DNA of 64,000 nucleotides from PALSA-1353 sp050014015 (GCA_050014015.1 JBEKEC010000003.1:117548-181547), one strand, 5' to 3'; counted from the stretch's first letter, positions 35,408-43,892 are shown. Numbers and translations: made by a program. Notes: generated by a model not told the origin, from the sequence alone.

Positions 35408-35785
35408 TCAACCGTCCTGGTCGTCCTCGAACAGCGGGTTCGACGATAGCTTGACGTACACGTCCACAAGGTGCGATCCGCGCCGTTCGTAAGGGTGCGG
35501 CGAATCTTCGAATACGTCATCTATGCGATGCATGATCTTTACCACTTCATAGTGGCGTATCGGCTCGTTCCCTTTGGACGCGTTGATCCGCGAATTTAGT
35601 CTCATCAAATCGCCCACGCAGGGTAGCCATTTAAGCCGGAGCTTGGCAGGAAGATAATCACCCCCGCCGCGTTCGTGGGCTGTTGGTTCAATCCCGTCCT
35701 TCACTTGGGCGGGAAGCTCAATAATGCGCGCGTTGATCGTTGATTCGTATGTATCAAATCCATTGTTGCTTCCGTTCGATTCCAC
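35408..35785 (-). CDS. Element protein of unknown function (125 aa)
   Basis: This 125-residue protein starts with GTG at 35785 after AAAGGA. It has no recognised domain; LPAKLRLKWLPCVGDLMRLNSRI is reminiscent of small phage proteins with a beta-barrel, but this is weak. It stands between the winged-helix gene and the packaging operon, with 235 bp to the latter. Confidence 0.55.
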   Translation of the reverse strand: MESNGSNNGFDTYESTINARIIELPAQVKDGIEPTAHERGGGDYLPAKLRLKWLPCVGDLMRLNSRINASKGNEPIRHYEVVKIMHRIDDVFEDSPHPYERRGSHLVDVYVKLSSNPLFEDDQDG

Positions 35786-35837
35786 AAGTCACCGTCCTTT
35801 CAATTTTGCCGCTCCTTCAATCCCAATGCGTAAACAA

Positions 35838-35877
35838 GACCATTCAAGACTACACAGGACAATACAGGACTATTCAA
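35838..35877. repeat. Short direct repeats, possible replication iterons
   Basis: GAC(C/T)ATTCAA occurs at 35838-35847 and 35868-35877 (30 bp apart), and ACAGGAC at 35854-35860 and 35864-35870 (10 bp apart). The A/C-rich stretch is downstream of the winged-helix gene. Helical spacing suggests protein binding; an origin is one option. Confidence 0.35.
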
Positions 35878-35969
35878 CGACCAAACAGAAAAACAACGAG
35901 TCCGTCCGCACCGGCTTACCGGTGGCGGACTATCTATTGCGCGCTTCGCTTTTGGGATAGGAAAATGAT

Positions 35970-36863
35970 TCAATCGCCATCCTCGTCGTCATCGTCATCA
36001 TGAAGGTGCCCATACTTTTCCTCCAACTCTTCCTTGGACGCTCCCCAATCGTCCCATTCCATTTCGTCGGCATCGGGCGCGCGCTTTCCTTTGGTAATCC
36101 GTTTTTCCAAGCCCGGCCAAATGCTTGGGTCGATACGGAACTCCGTCGCCTTCCCTGCGCCGCCCGGCCTGAACTTAAACTTTTTGATTTCCTCCAAATA
36201 CCCATCCTCGACCGCCCACCGGCGGTAGCGCGAGACTGTGCCCTTGTCAATGTCCATTACTTTGTCAACGACCTCACAGGGCAGCATTATGTTCCGCAGC
36301 CCCATGGTTACTTGTAAATGAGCCGCCATGCCGACGAAGAATTCGTAGTCCTGCGTGCTTCGCTCTTCGGGTGCCGCAAGCGGACGTTTTTTTCGAGTGT
36401 CTGGCCGCACCAAAAGCCTGAGTACTTGATTGGCGACAAATGCCTGATGCAACGGATCGCTGCCGGGGCGATACCGAATTTTCGGCCAAGTATCGAAAAA
36501 CTCTGGCCGAGCGTCTGCCCCCGCCAGGTTAAACCAGTCCCACCAAACATCGCCGGTCGAGCCAAAAGGCGGCTTGCGGCCCTTACTGCGGCGGTTCGCG
36601 CTCAATTCGGAAAGCTCGGATTCGACCACTTCCAAAGCGCCCTTTGGGTTTTCCAGATATGGCGTCATGTCATCGTGCCCTTTCACCAGCCAGGTAAACC
36701 AGAACAGCGGGCTTTTCGGCTGGGACTTCTGCAAATCCCAATGGCAGCCGTAGCAGCCTGCTATATACTTTCGCAGGGGTTGGTCTTTGAAGTCCTCGAA
36801 AAACTGGGCGCGCCGCCGGTTTCGCTTTTTGCGATCGTCCGCCGGGCCGTTTATAGTGCCCAT
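35970..36863 (-). CDS. Winged-helix protein, possible replication initiator
   Basis: This 297-residue protein has a basic N-terminus, a Trp-rich middle (DVWWDWFNLAG), then a helix-turn-helix/winged-helix section at about residues 195-245 (LPCEVVDKVMDIDKGTVSRYRRWAVEDGYLEEIKKFKF). It ends in a strongly acidic tail (DDDDDEDGD). In elements of this kind the gene between excisionase and packaging genes is often a replication or regulatory protein; neither is proven. GAGGA precedes the ATG. Minus-strand stem GTCCGCCACCGG/CCGGTGCGGAC at 35904-35930 with a T-run beyond may be its terminator. Confidence 0.6.
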   Translation of the reverse strand: MGTINGPADDRKKRNRRRAQFFEDFKDQPLRKYIAGCYGCHWDLQKSQPKSPLFWFTWLVKGHDDMTPYLENPKGALEVVESELSELSANRRSKGRKPPFGSTGDVWWDWFNLAGADARPEFFDTWPKIRYRPGSDPLHQAFVANQVLRLLVRPDTRKKRPLAAPEERSTQDYEFFVGMAAHLQVTMGLRNIMLPCEVVDKVMDIDKGTVSRYRRWAVEDGYLEEIKKFKFRPGGAGKATEFRIDPSIWPGLEKRITKGKRAPDADEMEWDDWGASKEELEEKYGHLHDDDDDEDGD

Positions 36864-36880
36864 TGTCCTCGTCCGAATCT

Positions 36881-36906
36881 ACCCGCCCTGACCGGCGGGT
36901 TTTTTA
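36881..36906 (+). terminator. Plus-strand intrinsic terminator inside a minus-strand block
   Basis: ACCCGCC (36881-36887) and GGCGGGT (36894-36900) form a 7-bp stem followed by a T-run to 36906 on the plus strand. Both adjacent genes read on the minus strand, so an antisense or opposing transcript is implied. Confidence 0.6.
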
Positions 36907-36919
36907 TTTGCGAATGCCG

Positions 36920-37135
36920 TTACTCTTGTTCAGTTGTCGCAATCCGGTCGGTGTGTTCGATGAAGCGCAAAATATCCGCCCGCAAATATCTCACCGACCG
37001 TCCCATCTTGCGGTAGACCGGCCCGCGCTTTTGAAACGCCCATATCGCCAGTGTGCCGGGTGTGACTTTCAGCAGGGCGGCGGCTTCACGCCGATTGATA
37101 AACTCGTCGAGACAGGTTTGTTCTTGCTGAGGCAT
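36920..37135 (-). CDS. Excisionase/AlpA-like DNA-binding protein
   Basis: This 71-residue protein carries a MerR/HTH_17-type winged helix: FINRREAAALLKVTPGTLAIWAFQKRGPVYRKMGRSVRYLRADILRFIE. Such proteins act as excisionases or regulators of integrase expression. The ATG at 37135 is preferred because GGAG lies 6-7 nt upstream; the ORF start at 37165 has none. It sits two genes from the integrase, as is usual for tyrosine-recombinase elements. Confidence 0.75.
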   Translation of the reverse strand: MPQQEQTCLDEFINRREAAALLKVTPGTLAIWAFQKRGPVYRKMGRSVRYLRADILRFIEHTDRIATTEQE

Positions 37136-37194
37136 CTTGGACTCCTTGTTAGCGACGATGGCCAACTTAAGGGGTCCGGCGGGAGGGCAAAACT

Positions 37195-37758
37195 CTAAGT
37201 GCTAGCACTCGGTACAACTTTTTTATTTATTGGTTTTTTTTGGCGTTGTAGTTCGTTGTAATAGTGGTGGCCGATGGTGTATCCCGATTTCCTGTCTTCG
37301 GTGCCGATCCTATTGAAAGCCTTCTGCTTCGGAAGACCCTCATCGCGGCAAAGTTGATCCACCCGCCTGACGATCCCCTCCCTTTTAGTTTTGGATGCCG
37401 CCGCCGTTACCGCAGCGCCCGCGCTTGTTAATTCCAATGCGTCCAACGTGGCGGCGGCAAAGCCAAGGTAAAATCCGATGGAAATATCTGGCCAGCGTTC
37501 GGCATCGTTTTTTATGATTTGTTGAGCGCGAGCGGCGGCAGCCAATATTCCCGTGCAGGCCACGTCAACATCATCCGCGCTTTTCCCGCCGAGCCGACAA
37601 CCGCGCATTACGCCCGTAATGGTCGGTTGGTCGATCCCCATTTTCTTGAGCAAATTCCAAAGCTTTGCCCGATCCTTCTTTCGCTGGGCCGCTACCGGCA
37701 GCATCCGTTTGTGTACGTCGGCAAGGACGCCGTTGATATCGTCCGGCTCACGCGGCAT
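37195..37758 (-). CDS. Element protein of unknown function (187 aa)
   Basis: This 187-residue protein starts at 37758 (MPREPDDINGVLADVH), overlapping the integrase stop by 11 bp. It has helical, Ala-rich middle (AAATLDALELTSAGAAVTAAASKTKREG) and a basic C-terminus. I do not recognise it. Coupling to the integrase gene suggests a role in the integration or lysogeny module. Confidence 0.6.
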   Translation of the reverse strand: MPREPDDINGVLADVHKRMLPVAAQRKKDRAKLWNLLKKMGIDQPTITGVMRGCRLGGKSADDVDVACTGILAAAARAQQIIKNDAERWPDISIGFYLGFAAATLDALELTSAGAAVTAAASKTKREGIVRRVDQLCRDEGLPKQKAFNRIGTEDRKSGYTIGHHYYNELQRQKKPINKKVVPSAST

Positions 37759-39076
37759 GGTTCGCCCCCTTTCCCGCCTTCCGCTTCTTCCCGTTCGTTC
37801 CCGTCGTCGCCTCCACCACGCCCGGCAGCAGCTTGGACAAATCAAACGCCCCGACTTTTACTAGCTCGCGGGTTGCCGCGTTCACCGACTCGCGAACGGG
37901 GGTCATGTCGATCCGGGAGTAAATTTGGGTGGCTTCCACGCTCCGGTGGCCTAGCGCCGCGCCAATCATTTGTAGCGATGCCCCCGTACTACGTTGGTAC
38001 GTTCCGAACGTGCGCCGAAGATCGTGCATGTGGAGGTCCGTCAGCCCGGCGCGCTTGACCAATTCCCACCACTGCTTTTTCGGTTCCTCGATATGGCCGC
38101 TCTTGGCGCGGGCTGACGGGAATACAAAATCACCACCGGCCTCCGCCGCGCCCCGGTTCGCTGCCCGGTGCTTCAACACTTCCATCGCCTGCGGGGTCAA
38201 CGCGACCGTTACCGGGTAGCCATTTTTCGTCTTTGGAATGATCCACTCGCCTCGCGCAAGCGATACATCGGCCCACTTCATTTCCTGGACGTTGCCACGA
38301 CGCGCGCCGGTAAACAGCAGCAGCAAAATCAGATCGCGGAAATCCTCATCCCGCTCGGCCACCAACGCCTTAAAGAATGCTGGTAGTTCATCCCGCCGAA
38401 TGTAACGCTCCCGGTTCTTTTTTACGTTCAGAAGGATTCCGCTCGTCCGCCGCCGGTCGCTGTGCTTTGTCTTTTTAAGCTCGATGGGGTTGGGTCCGGC
38501 ATAGTGCATTTCATCAATGGCGTGGTAGAACAGCGTGCGGAGAAACACCAACACGGCGTTGGCCATGATCGGTGTTTTGCTCAAGTCGCGGTGAAGCTGG
38601 CGGGCGTCCGTAATCGTGATGTCGCGGAGCAGTTTTGACTTGAATGGGATCGGCGTGAACAGATACCCGTTGTCGCGGGCGGCCTTGGCCACGCAATCGT
38701 GCTTCAAATGGTTGTCGCGGTAATGCTCCCACACCTCCTGCAAACTTTTTGCGTTAGCCGATTCGAGCCGCTCCTGTTGCTTGGCCTCCTGCGGATTCTT
38801 TCCCTCGGCGATCTCACCCAGCAGCTTTTTCGCCTCCTGCCGCGCCACCTGTGGCGGCATGTCGGGATACCGGGCAATCTTGTAGCGGATGGGTTTGGGG
38901 CCGATGCGCTTGTAGAGAAAAAAGGTTTTCGTTCCCGTCTTCATCACGTCGAGCATCAGCCCTTTTGTGAGTTTGTCGTGGTAGTAGACCCGGCCCGCTT
39001 CCGGTACGGGCAACGCATCCAAAACCTGTTTGGTGAAGTTGATTTTCTCCGCCTCCTGCCGCGTTTTCGTCGCCAT
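37748..39076 (-). CDS. int: Tyrosine recombinase / P4-like integrase
   Basis: This 442-residue integrase has an N-terminal arm-binding domain (DUF4102-like: VYYHDKLTKGLMLDVMKTGTKTFFLYKRI), a core-binding region, and the catalytic set R-H-R-H-Y: Arg259 (TGARRGN), His351 and Arg354 (HMHDLRRTFG), His377 (LGHRS) and Tyr386 (QIYSR). It should integrate and excise the element at tRNA-Pro. The ATG at 39076 has AGAGG 8 nt upstream. It lies next to attR with the usual orientation, reading into the element. Confidence 0.92.
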   Translation of the reverse strand: MATKTRQEAEKINFTKQVLDALPVPEAGRVYYHDKLTKGLMLDVMKTGTKTFFLYKRIGPKPIRYKIARYPDMPPQVARQEAKKLLGEIAEGKNPQEAKQQERLESANAKSLQEVWEHYRDNHLKHDCVAKAARDNGYLFTPIPFKSKLLRDITITDARQLHRDLSKTPIMANAVLVFLRTLFYHAIDEMHYAGPNPIELKKTKHSDRRRTSGILLNVKKNRERYIRRDELPAFFKALVAERDEDFRDLILLLLFTGARRGNVQEMKWADVSLARGEWIIPKTKNGYPVTVALTPQAMEVLKHRAANRGAAEAGGDFVFPSARAKSGHIEEPKKQWWELVKRAGLTDLHMHDLRRTFGTYQRSTGASLQMIGAALGHRSVEATQIYSRIDMTPVRESVNAATRELVKVGAFDLSKLLPGVVEATTGTNGKKRKAGKGANHAA

Positions 39077-39125
39077 GTTCAGACCTCTTGGTGAAATCTT
39101 GATCCAGGCCAATACGCCCGGCCCG

Positions 39126-39197
39126 TGTAGCGCAAAACGCTTGCGCTACACATGCGCTACAATGAGCGTAAATAACCGTTAATTTCCATGTAGCGCA
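39126..39197. promoter_or_regulatory. Cluster of TGCGCTACA arm-type sites at the right end
   Basis: Four 9-bp units: TGTAGCGCA at 39126-39134 and 39189-39197 (both extended to TGTAGCGCAAAA), and tandem TGCGCTACA at 39142-39150 and 39153-39161. They lie between the integrase start and attR, where arm-type integrase sites are expected; they also overlap the int promoter region and could autoregulate it. Confidence 0.65.
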
Positions 39198-39279
39198 AAA
39201 TACGGGAAAACCAGCGTAAATGCAATAACAAACAAACATTATTAACGAGCATTAACCAAAACCTATTGGTCTTTTATTA

Positions 39280-39324
39280 GTTCGGGACCAAGAGGTCGCT
39301 AGTTCAAATCTAGTCACCCCGATT
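39280..39324 (+). other. Attachment site attR (distal copy of tRNA-Pro 3' end)
   Basis: Exact 45-bp copy of 29570-29614. The tRNA 5' half is absent, so this copy is not a functional tRNA. A small hairpin ATTCGCCC/GGGCGAAT at 39322-39340 overlaps its end. Confidence 0.92.
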
Positions 39325-39357
39325 CGCCCGAAGGGCGAATAGAGCGGGAGAGAGGAG

Positions 39358-39456
39358 TAAGTAGAAAGTAGAGAAGACAAAGGCGCATTCAACGATACGT
39401 TGCGCCGCCGAACCAAGTCGCCCCTTCTGCGGTCTCCTTTCCACTCTCTACTATCT
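39358..39456. repeat. Weak palindromic repeat (GTAGAAAGTAGAG family)
   Basis: AGTAAGTAGAAAGTAGAGAAGAC near 39358 is mirrored imperfectly by CCTTTCCACTCTCTACTATC near 39438. It fills the gap between attR and the phosphatase stop. Same style as the other word repeats but less perfect. Confidence 0.4.
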
Positions 39457-39468
39457 TCGGCTGGCAAC

Positions 39469-41160
39469 TCACCAACTCACCAGCACGGCCGTTGCGTCAT
39501 CGGAGAGGGTTTGGGTTCCGGCGAATTGGTAAACGGCATCGAATAGATGGGCGACGGCGTCTTCGCCGGGCGGCGTCGCGGCCAGGGAAGATTGGACACG
39601 ATCGACCTGGAATTGTTCCCTGGCCTGGCCAGGCCCGGGCTCGGATTGGGTTTGTTCGACCAGCCCGTCGCTGATGACCAGCGCCCGGCCGTGCGGCGGC
39701 AGCGGGCGCGTAATTACGGTGTAGGCAGAGTCGGGCATGATGCCGATGGGCAGCGCATCGCCTTCGCTGAGGGATTCGAAGCCGTTGGCGGATTTGTCCA
39801 GCAGTGCGTAGCCGTGGCCGGCATCGACGTAGCTGACGGTCATTTTATGGGGATCGAACAGTCCGACCCAGAGGGTGACGAACCTGGTTTCGGGGCGGCG
39901 CGGGTGGACGAAGGCGTTCAAATCCTTCACCGCGCGCGCCAGATCGCCGTGCAGGGTGATGGCGGCGTGAAAGAATCCCTGAGTGGCGGTCATCAGCACG
40001 GAAGCGGCGACGCCGTGGCCGGAAACGTCTCCCAGGGCGGCGACCAGCCGGCCATCGGGCAATACCATGGCGTCGAAAAAATCGCCGCCGACATATTCAC
40101 CCGGCCGGCTGGCTCCAGCGCAGACGAAAGGCCCGGCTTGGACTTTTTCGCGGGGAAAGATCCAGCGTTGAGCGGCCATGGCGGCCTTCAGTTCGGTTTC
40201 GATCTGGGCGCCTCTTCGTTCAATGTCCAGACGTTTGAGATTGGCCAGAGCCAGGCCGGCCATTTTGGCCAGGGCGAGGCAGAATCCCGCGGCGTTGGGG
40301 TGGAGCGCGCGGCGCGTTTGTGCGCCGCCCCGGGAATCCAGGTACAAATACGCCGCCACCGTTGATCCGAGCATCAGGGGTGCGCAGAGGGCGGCGTCGA
40401 TCTTCAACTGGACCATGCTTTGGGAGATATCGTCCGAGGTCGAGGCCGACATTTCCGCCAGCACTCCCTGTGAGGCGGTGGTGATGAGCGATCGGCTGAA
40501 GCCCATGTTGTGGCGTTCGTGCAGGGTGGGGCCGGCGACGTTAGCGAGGATTTCAATCCGGCCGGAGGAATCCAGGGCGCGCAGGACGGCGGCGTTGGGC
40601 AGGCCGGTGCCGCGGCACGCCGCGTCCATCAGCGTCGCCGCGAGTGATTTTTCGTCGCCGGCGGCGTGAATGGCCGAAGCGCTTTCCAGCAGAAGATTGA
40701 GCAGATCGTCGCGCAACGGTTCGACGGCTCGATCCGCGGCGTGAGAGCGGACCATCGTGGCGGCGGTTGCCGTGTCGTCGACGGCGCGCAGGCCGCGCTC
40801 GGGCACCCCGCGCGTGGAAAAGCTGAACGTCCACGGAACGATTCGGAGCAAATCTCCATCCCCCAGTGGCATCTCGCGATGGGGGGCGATTTTGACGCCA
40901 TTGAGAAACGTTCCCCAGCGGCTGTGAAGATCGGCGACGCGCCATTGGCCGGCGTGTTCGGTGAACCTGGCATGCTGGCGAGAGACCTGGTCGGCATCGC
41001 CGGGGAGGCGCAGGGGGCAATCGTCGTATCGGCCAATCACCAGCCCGCCGGACGACGGCTTGAGTTCCAATGGTTCGATCGGTGGCCCGCCGGGAAGCGG
41101 AATGAGCCACGCGGAATTGGCGGCCGCGGATGGAATGGAGCTAGGCTGCTCGGAACTCAT
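39469..41160 (-). CDS. FHA-GAF-SpoIIE (PP2C-type) serine phosphatase
   Basis: This 563-residue protein has an N-terminal FHA domain (about 30-115: VIGRYDDCPLRLPGDADQVSRQHARF, LHSRWGTFLNGVKI) that binds phosphothreonine, a GAF-like region (about 145-310), and a C-terminal RsbU/SpoIIE phosphatase (about 340-560) with GEYVGGDFFDAM, LAALGDVSGHGVAASVLM and SDGLVEQTQ, which hold the metal-binding Asp residues. It probably removes phosphate from anti-sigma antagonist-type partners. It follows the kinase gene by 2 bp (kinase stop 41163, ATG 41160), so the pair likely acts together. Confidence 0.85.
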   Translation of the reverse strand: MSSEQPSSIPSAAANSAWLIPLPGGPPIEPLELKPSSGGLVIGRYDDCPLRLPGDADQVSRQHARFTEHAGQWRVADLHSRWGTFLNGVKIAPHREMPLGDGDLLRIVPWTFSFSTRGVPERGLRAVDDTATAATMVRSHAADRAVEPLRDDLLNLLLESASAIHAAGDEKSLAATLMDAACRGTGLPNAAVLRALDSSGRIEILANVAGPTLHERHNMGFSRSLITTASQGVLAEMSASTSDDISQSMVQLKIDAALCAPLMLGSTVAAYLYLDSRGGAQTRRALHPNAAGFCLALAKMAGLALANLKRLDIERRGAQIETELKAAMAAQRWIFPREKVQAGPFVCAGASRPGEYVGGDFFDAMVLPDGRLVAALGDVSGHGVAASVLMTATQGFFHAAITLHGDLARAVKDLNAFVHPRRPETRFVTLWVGLFDPHKMTVSYVDAGHGYALLDKSANGFESLSEGDALPIGIMPDSAYTVITRPLPPHGRALVISDGLVEQTQSEPGPGQAREQFQVDRVQSSLAATPPGEDAVAHLFDAVYQFAGTQTLSDDATAVLVSW

Positions 41161-41162
41161 TT

Positions 41163-43754
41163 CTAGTTTGGCCTCTCGGACTCGGACGGCGCCGTTGTCG
41201 CGGACATCGTCTCCGGCGGCAACGTCGGGGCAAGCTCCAACAGCTCCGCGGATTGGACCGTCACCTGATCGCCTCCGAGCCAGACGCCCAGCGGAGGCGA
41301 GCTATCGCGGTGGAATTCGGCCGGGAGAGCCAGGGAACTCAGTTCCACGTTCACCCGGTCGTGTTGCACGCCATCCAAATAGGCCAGCGCAAATTGCTTG
41401 CGGACGCGCAGGACCAGGGTGTGAACGATTCCGTTGGTGATCCACCGTGGGGCGCGGCGCGTGGTTTCATTGTCGTCGTAGTTCTTGCCGTCGACAACGC
41501 CGAAGCCGCTGAGCGTCCCCTCGTGGCCGCCGAGCACAAATGCAATCGGCCGGCCCTGTCGTGAGGCGATCAGGGCGATCGGGTTGTTCCCGTCAAAACG
41601 AACGAAACGGACGCGTAAGACGTATTCCTGCGGCAACGGGAGATGGAATTGGATTTGCGCGCTCGCGCCCTGGCCGGTTAATCCGTCGCTGCCCACGTTC
41701 CACGAGCCAAGCAACACGTCGCTCGACGGATTGAAATTCTTAAGAAGATCGGTCTTACGCACCAAGGGCGGAGATATCTGGTCGGATGGGTCGATCTGTT
41801 TCGGCGGGAGATGCGACAGATCGGGCGGACCCTGCCAAATGACCGAACCGTCCGGCGCGGTCAGCTTGATATTTCGGAACCGCGTCGTGAAATCGGAACT
41901 GGAGAGCCCCGCGCGTCCGCGCGCGATGCGGGTGTCCCTCCCGCCGAAACGTTCCTGTCCATCCAGAAAGCACTGAATCTCCGGACCGCGAACTTCAACC
42001 TTGACGTTATACCACTGGTCGGGTTCAAGCCTGTATTGCTGCCATTGGAGTCGCGTCAGGTTTCCTTCGAATCGGGAGTAAAGCCCGATCAGGGTGTTGT
42101 CTTCCGCGGCAAGCCAGTAGAGGCAGGCGTTGCGCATCGCGCCGTGAACGACGACGCGGAAGCCCTTGGCGTTGCCGTTCTCATTAGTCATCGCGTCAAA
42201 CGACATGTCGTAATTGGACAGATTTGCCGGCCCGAAATAAACGGTGGCCGGGAGATTGCCGGGGGTTAGCGCCAGCGCATCGCCTTCAAGATGGGCCGTT
42301 CCTCCGAGGATGGAGTTGATTTGATTGTCCGCCATTCCAGCGGAGGGCGGCGCAATGGAAATCGCCACGGGCGCGGCCGGCGCGGTCGTGGGCGCGGCGG
42401 CGATCATCTGCGCGGCAGGAGCGATGGCCACGCCGCTCTGCATTGAGGATTTTCGAGTCACCAGCCATAGGGCGAACCCCACCGCACAAAGAGCGATGAC
42501 CGCCAAAGAGATCACCGCAAGATTCCGGCCCGGCCCTTTCGCCGCTGGCGATGCCGGCGGCGCCGCATTTTGTGTTACGGCCGTCTGCTGGCCGGCCAGA
42601 TATTGCGCCACGTCCCGGCCCAACTCGCCCGCGGATTGGTAACGCTGCTCGCGATTTTTCGCCAACGCTCGAAGAACAATGTTCTCAATCACCGGATTCA
42701 CCGGCGGCGGGCCGAGTTTGCCCGGACGGCGTTCCTGCGCCGATTGCCGCCCCGGCACGACTTTGCTGGGCGGCGTCGGCTCGGTGTTGAGAATGTTATT
42801 CAACACGTCCCGCATGTTGCCGACGACTTCGTACGGGAATTTCCCATCCGTCAGAAACTGATAGAGGATCACGCCCAGGCTGTAGACATCCGTGCGCATG
42901 TCGATTCGGTCGGGATCGCCTTCCGCCTGCTCGGGGCTGCACCAGGGAAGGCTTCCGAGGAATTCGCCATTCACCGCGATCGGATGGTCACCGCCGACCA
43001 GCCGGTCGAGCGGCGTGTGCGCCAGACCGAAGTCAAGAATGTGTGGTTCGCCGCGCTCGTCGATGCGAATGTTGCCCGGTTTCAGATCGCGATGCACGAT
43101 TCCGCGCACGTGTGCGACGTTGACGGCGGCGCAGATCTTCAGAAAGAGCCGCAACAGTCTGGCGGGGTCGGGCGAATCGCCTCGCTGGCGCGATTTCACG
43201 TAATCGTCCAGCGTGACTCCCGCGACGTAGTTCATCGCAATGAACTGTGCGCCGCCGGACGTGACGCCGGTATCGAGAATCCCCACGATGTTGGGATGCT
43301 CCAGCGCCGCCAGGACCTGAACCTCGCGCTTGAACCGGGCCAGGGCGCGTTCATCGGCCAGCGCTTCGGGCCGCATGATCTTGAGGGCAACTCTCCGCCC
43401 GGTGTTCTCCTGAACCGCAAGATAAACCACCGCCTGCCCCCCGCGGCCGAGTTCGCGCTGAATGGAATACCCTTTGATTTCGACCGGCGGCTGATCCACC
43501 GGAATTGCGTAACCGATTTGCGACCCCCCCGCCGGTGGAACGGCCGTTTGAAGAACGACGCTCGCCGTTTCGCCGGCGCGCATCCGGCTCAATTTTCGCA
43601 GCGCGGCTTCAAGCTCCGGCATCAATTCGGGATGAGCCGCGATAACGGCCGATTCATCCAGCTTCCCCCCCGCCGCCGTCAAGCCGGAGATCAGCCGGGC
43701 AATCGCCTGCCTTCGCTGGTTTGCCGCGTCGCCCTGGGTTCGATCCGATTCCAT
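41163..43754 (-). CDS. PknB-type Ser/Thr kinase with extracytoplasmic LamG-like domains
   Basis: This 863-residue protein has a kinase domain at about 95-375: GRGGQAVVYLA, ALKIMRPE (Lys), IVHRDLKPGNIRID and ILDFGLAHT (DFG). A transmembrane segment follows near 400-422 (LAVISLAVIALCAVGFALWLV). The outer part contains two beta-sandwich domains resembling DUF1080/LamG (YDMSFDAMTNENGNAKGFRVVV; LRLEPDQWYNVKVEVRG-like text; FVRFDGNNPIALIASRQGR). It probably senses an envelope or sugar signal. The start MESDRT at 43754 is chosen; alternative ATG codons upstream are not excluded. Paired with the phosphatase downstream. Confidence 0.85.
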   Translation of the reverse strand: MESDRTQGDAANQRRQAIARLISGLTAAGGKLDESAVIAAHPELMPELEAALRKLSRMRAGETASVVLQTAVPPAGGSQIGYAIPVDQPPVEIKGYSIQRELGRGGQAVVYLAVQENTGRRVALKIMRPEALADERALARFKREVQVLAALEHPNIVGILDTGVTSGGAQFIAMNYVAGVTLDDYVKSRQRGDSPDPARLLRLFLKICAAVNVAHVRGIVHRDLKPGNIRIDERGEPHILDFGLAHTPLDRLVGGDHPIAVNGEFLGSLPWCSPEQAEGDPDRIDMRTDVYSLGVILYQFLTDGKFPYEVVGNMRDVLNNILNTEPTPPSKVVPGRQSAQERRPGKLGPPPVNPVIENIVLRALAKNREQRYQSAGELGRDVAQYLAGQQTAVTQNAAPPASPAAKGPGRNLAVISLAVIALCAVGFALWLVTRKSSMQSGVAIAPAAQMIAAAPTTAPAAPVAISIAPPSAGMADNQINSILGGTAHLEGDALALTPGNLPATVYFGPANLSNYDMSFDAMTNENGNAKGFRVVVHGAMRNACLYWLAAEDNTLIGLYSRFEGNLTRLQWQQYRLEPDQWYNVKVEVRGPEIQCFLDGQERFGGRDTRIARGRAGLSSSDFTTRFRNIKLTAPDGSVIWQGPPDLSHLPPKQIDPSDQISPPLVRKTDLLKNFNPSSDVLLGSWNVGSDGLTGQGASAQIQFHLPLPQEYVLRVRFVRFDGNNPIALIASRQGRPIAFVLGGHEGTLSGFGVVDGKNYDDNETTRRAPRWITNGIVHTLVLRVRKQFALAYLDGVQHDRVNVELSSLALPAEFHRDSSPPLGVWLGGDQVTVQSAELLELAPTLPPETMSATTAPSESERPN

Positions 43755-43892
43755 AGCGGGCGGATAGCTTAACCGACCGGAGTCCGCCGCGCAAGACATG
43801 ACCCGTACCAATCATCGCTTCCCATTCCCTCGACGAGCAGCGGTTTCTCCTTTACAGTGGTTGCATCAACTTTCGTTCATTTGGAGTCCTCA

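Larger units (their letters stand above)
29570..39324. mobile_element. tRNA-Pro-integrated phage-satellite-like element (9.7 kb)
   Basis: The element is bounded by exact 45-bp direct repeats and carries integrase, excisionase, a winged-helix protein, packaging genes (terminase large, probable small) and a prohead-protease-like gene. Eleven or twelve genes on the minus strand form the phage-type block; one plus-strand PEP-CTERM gene is cargo at the left end. Portal, major capsid and tail genes are absent. This gene set suggests a satellite or reduced prophage; no helper is visible. Confidence 0.85.

Noticed and set aside
39280..39322. A second tRNA-Pro gene
   Set aside because: Only the 3' 43 nt are present; acceptor 5' strand and D arm are missing.
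29570..39324. Integrative conjugative element
   Set aside because: No relaxase, coupling protein or type IV secretion genes are visible; packaging genes point to a phage-type element.
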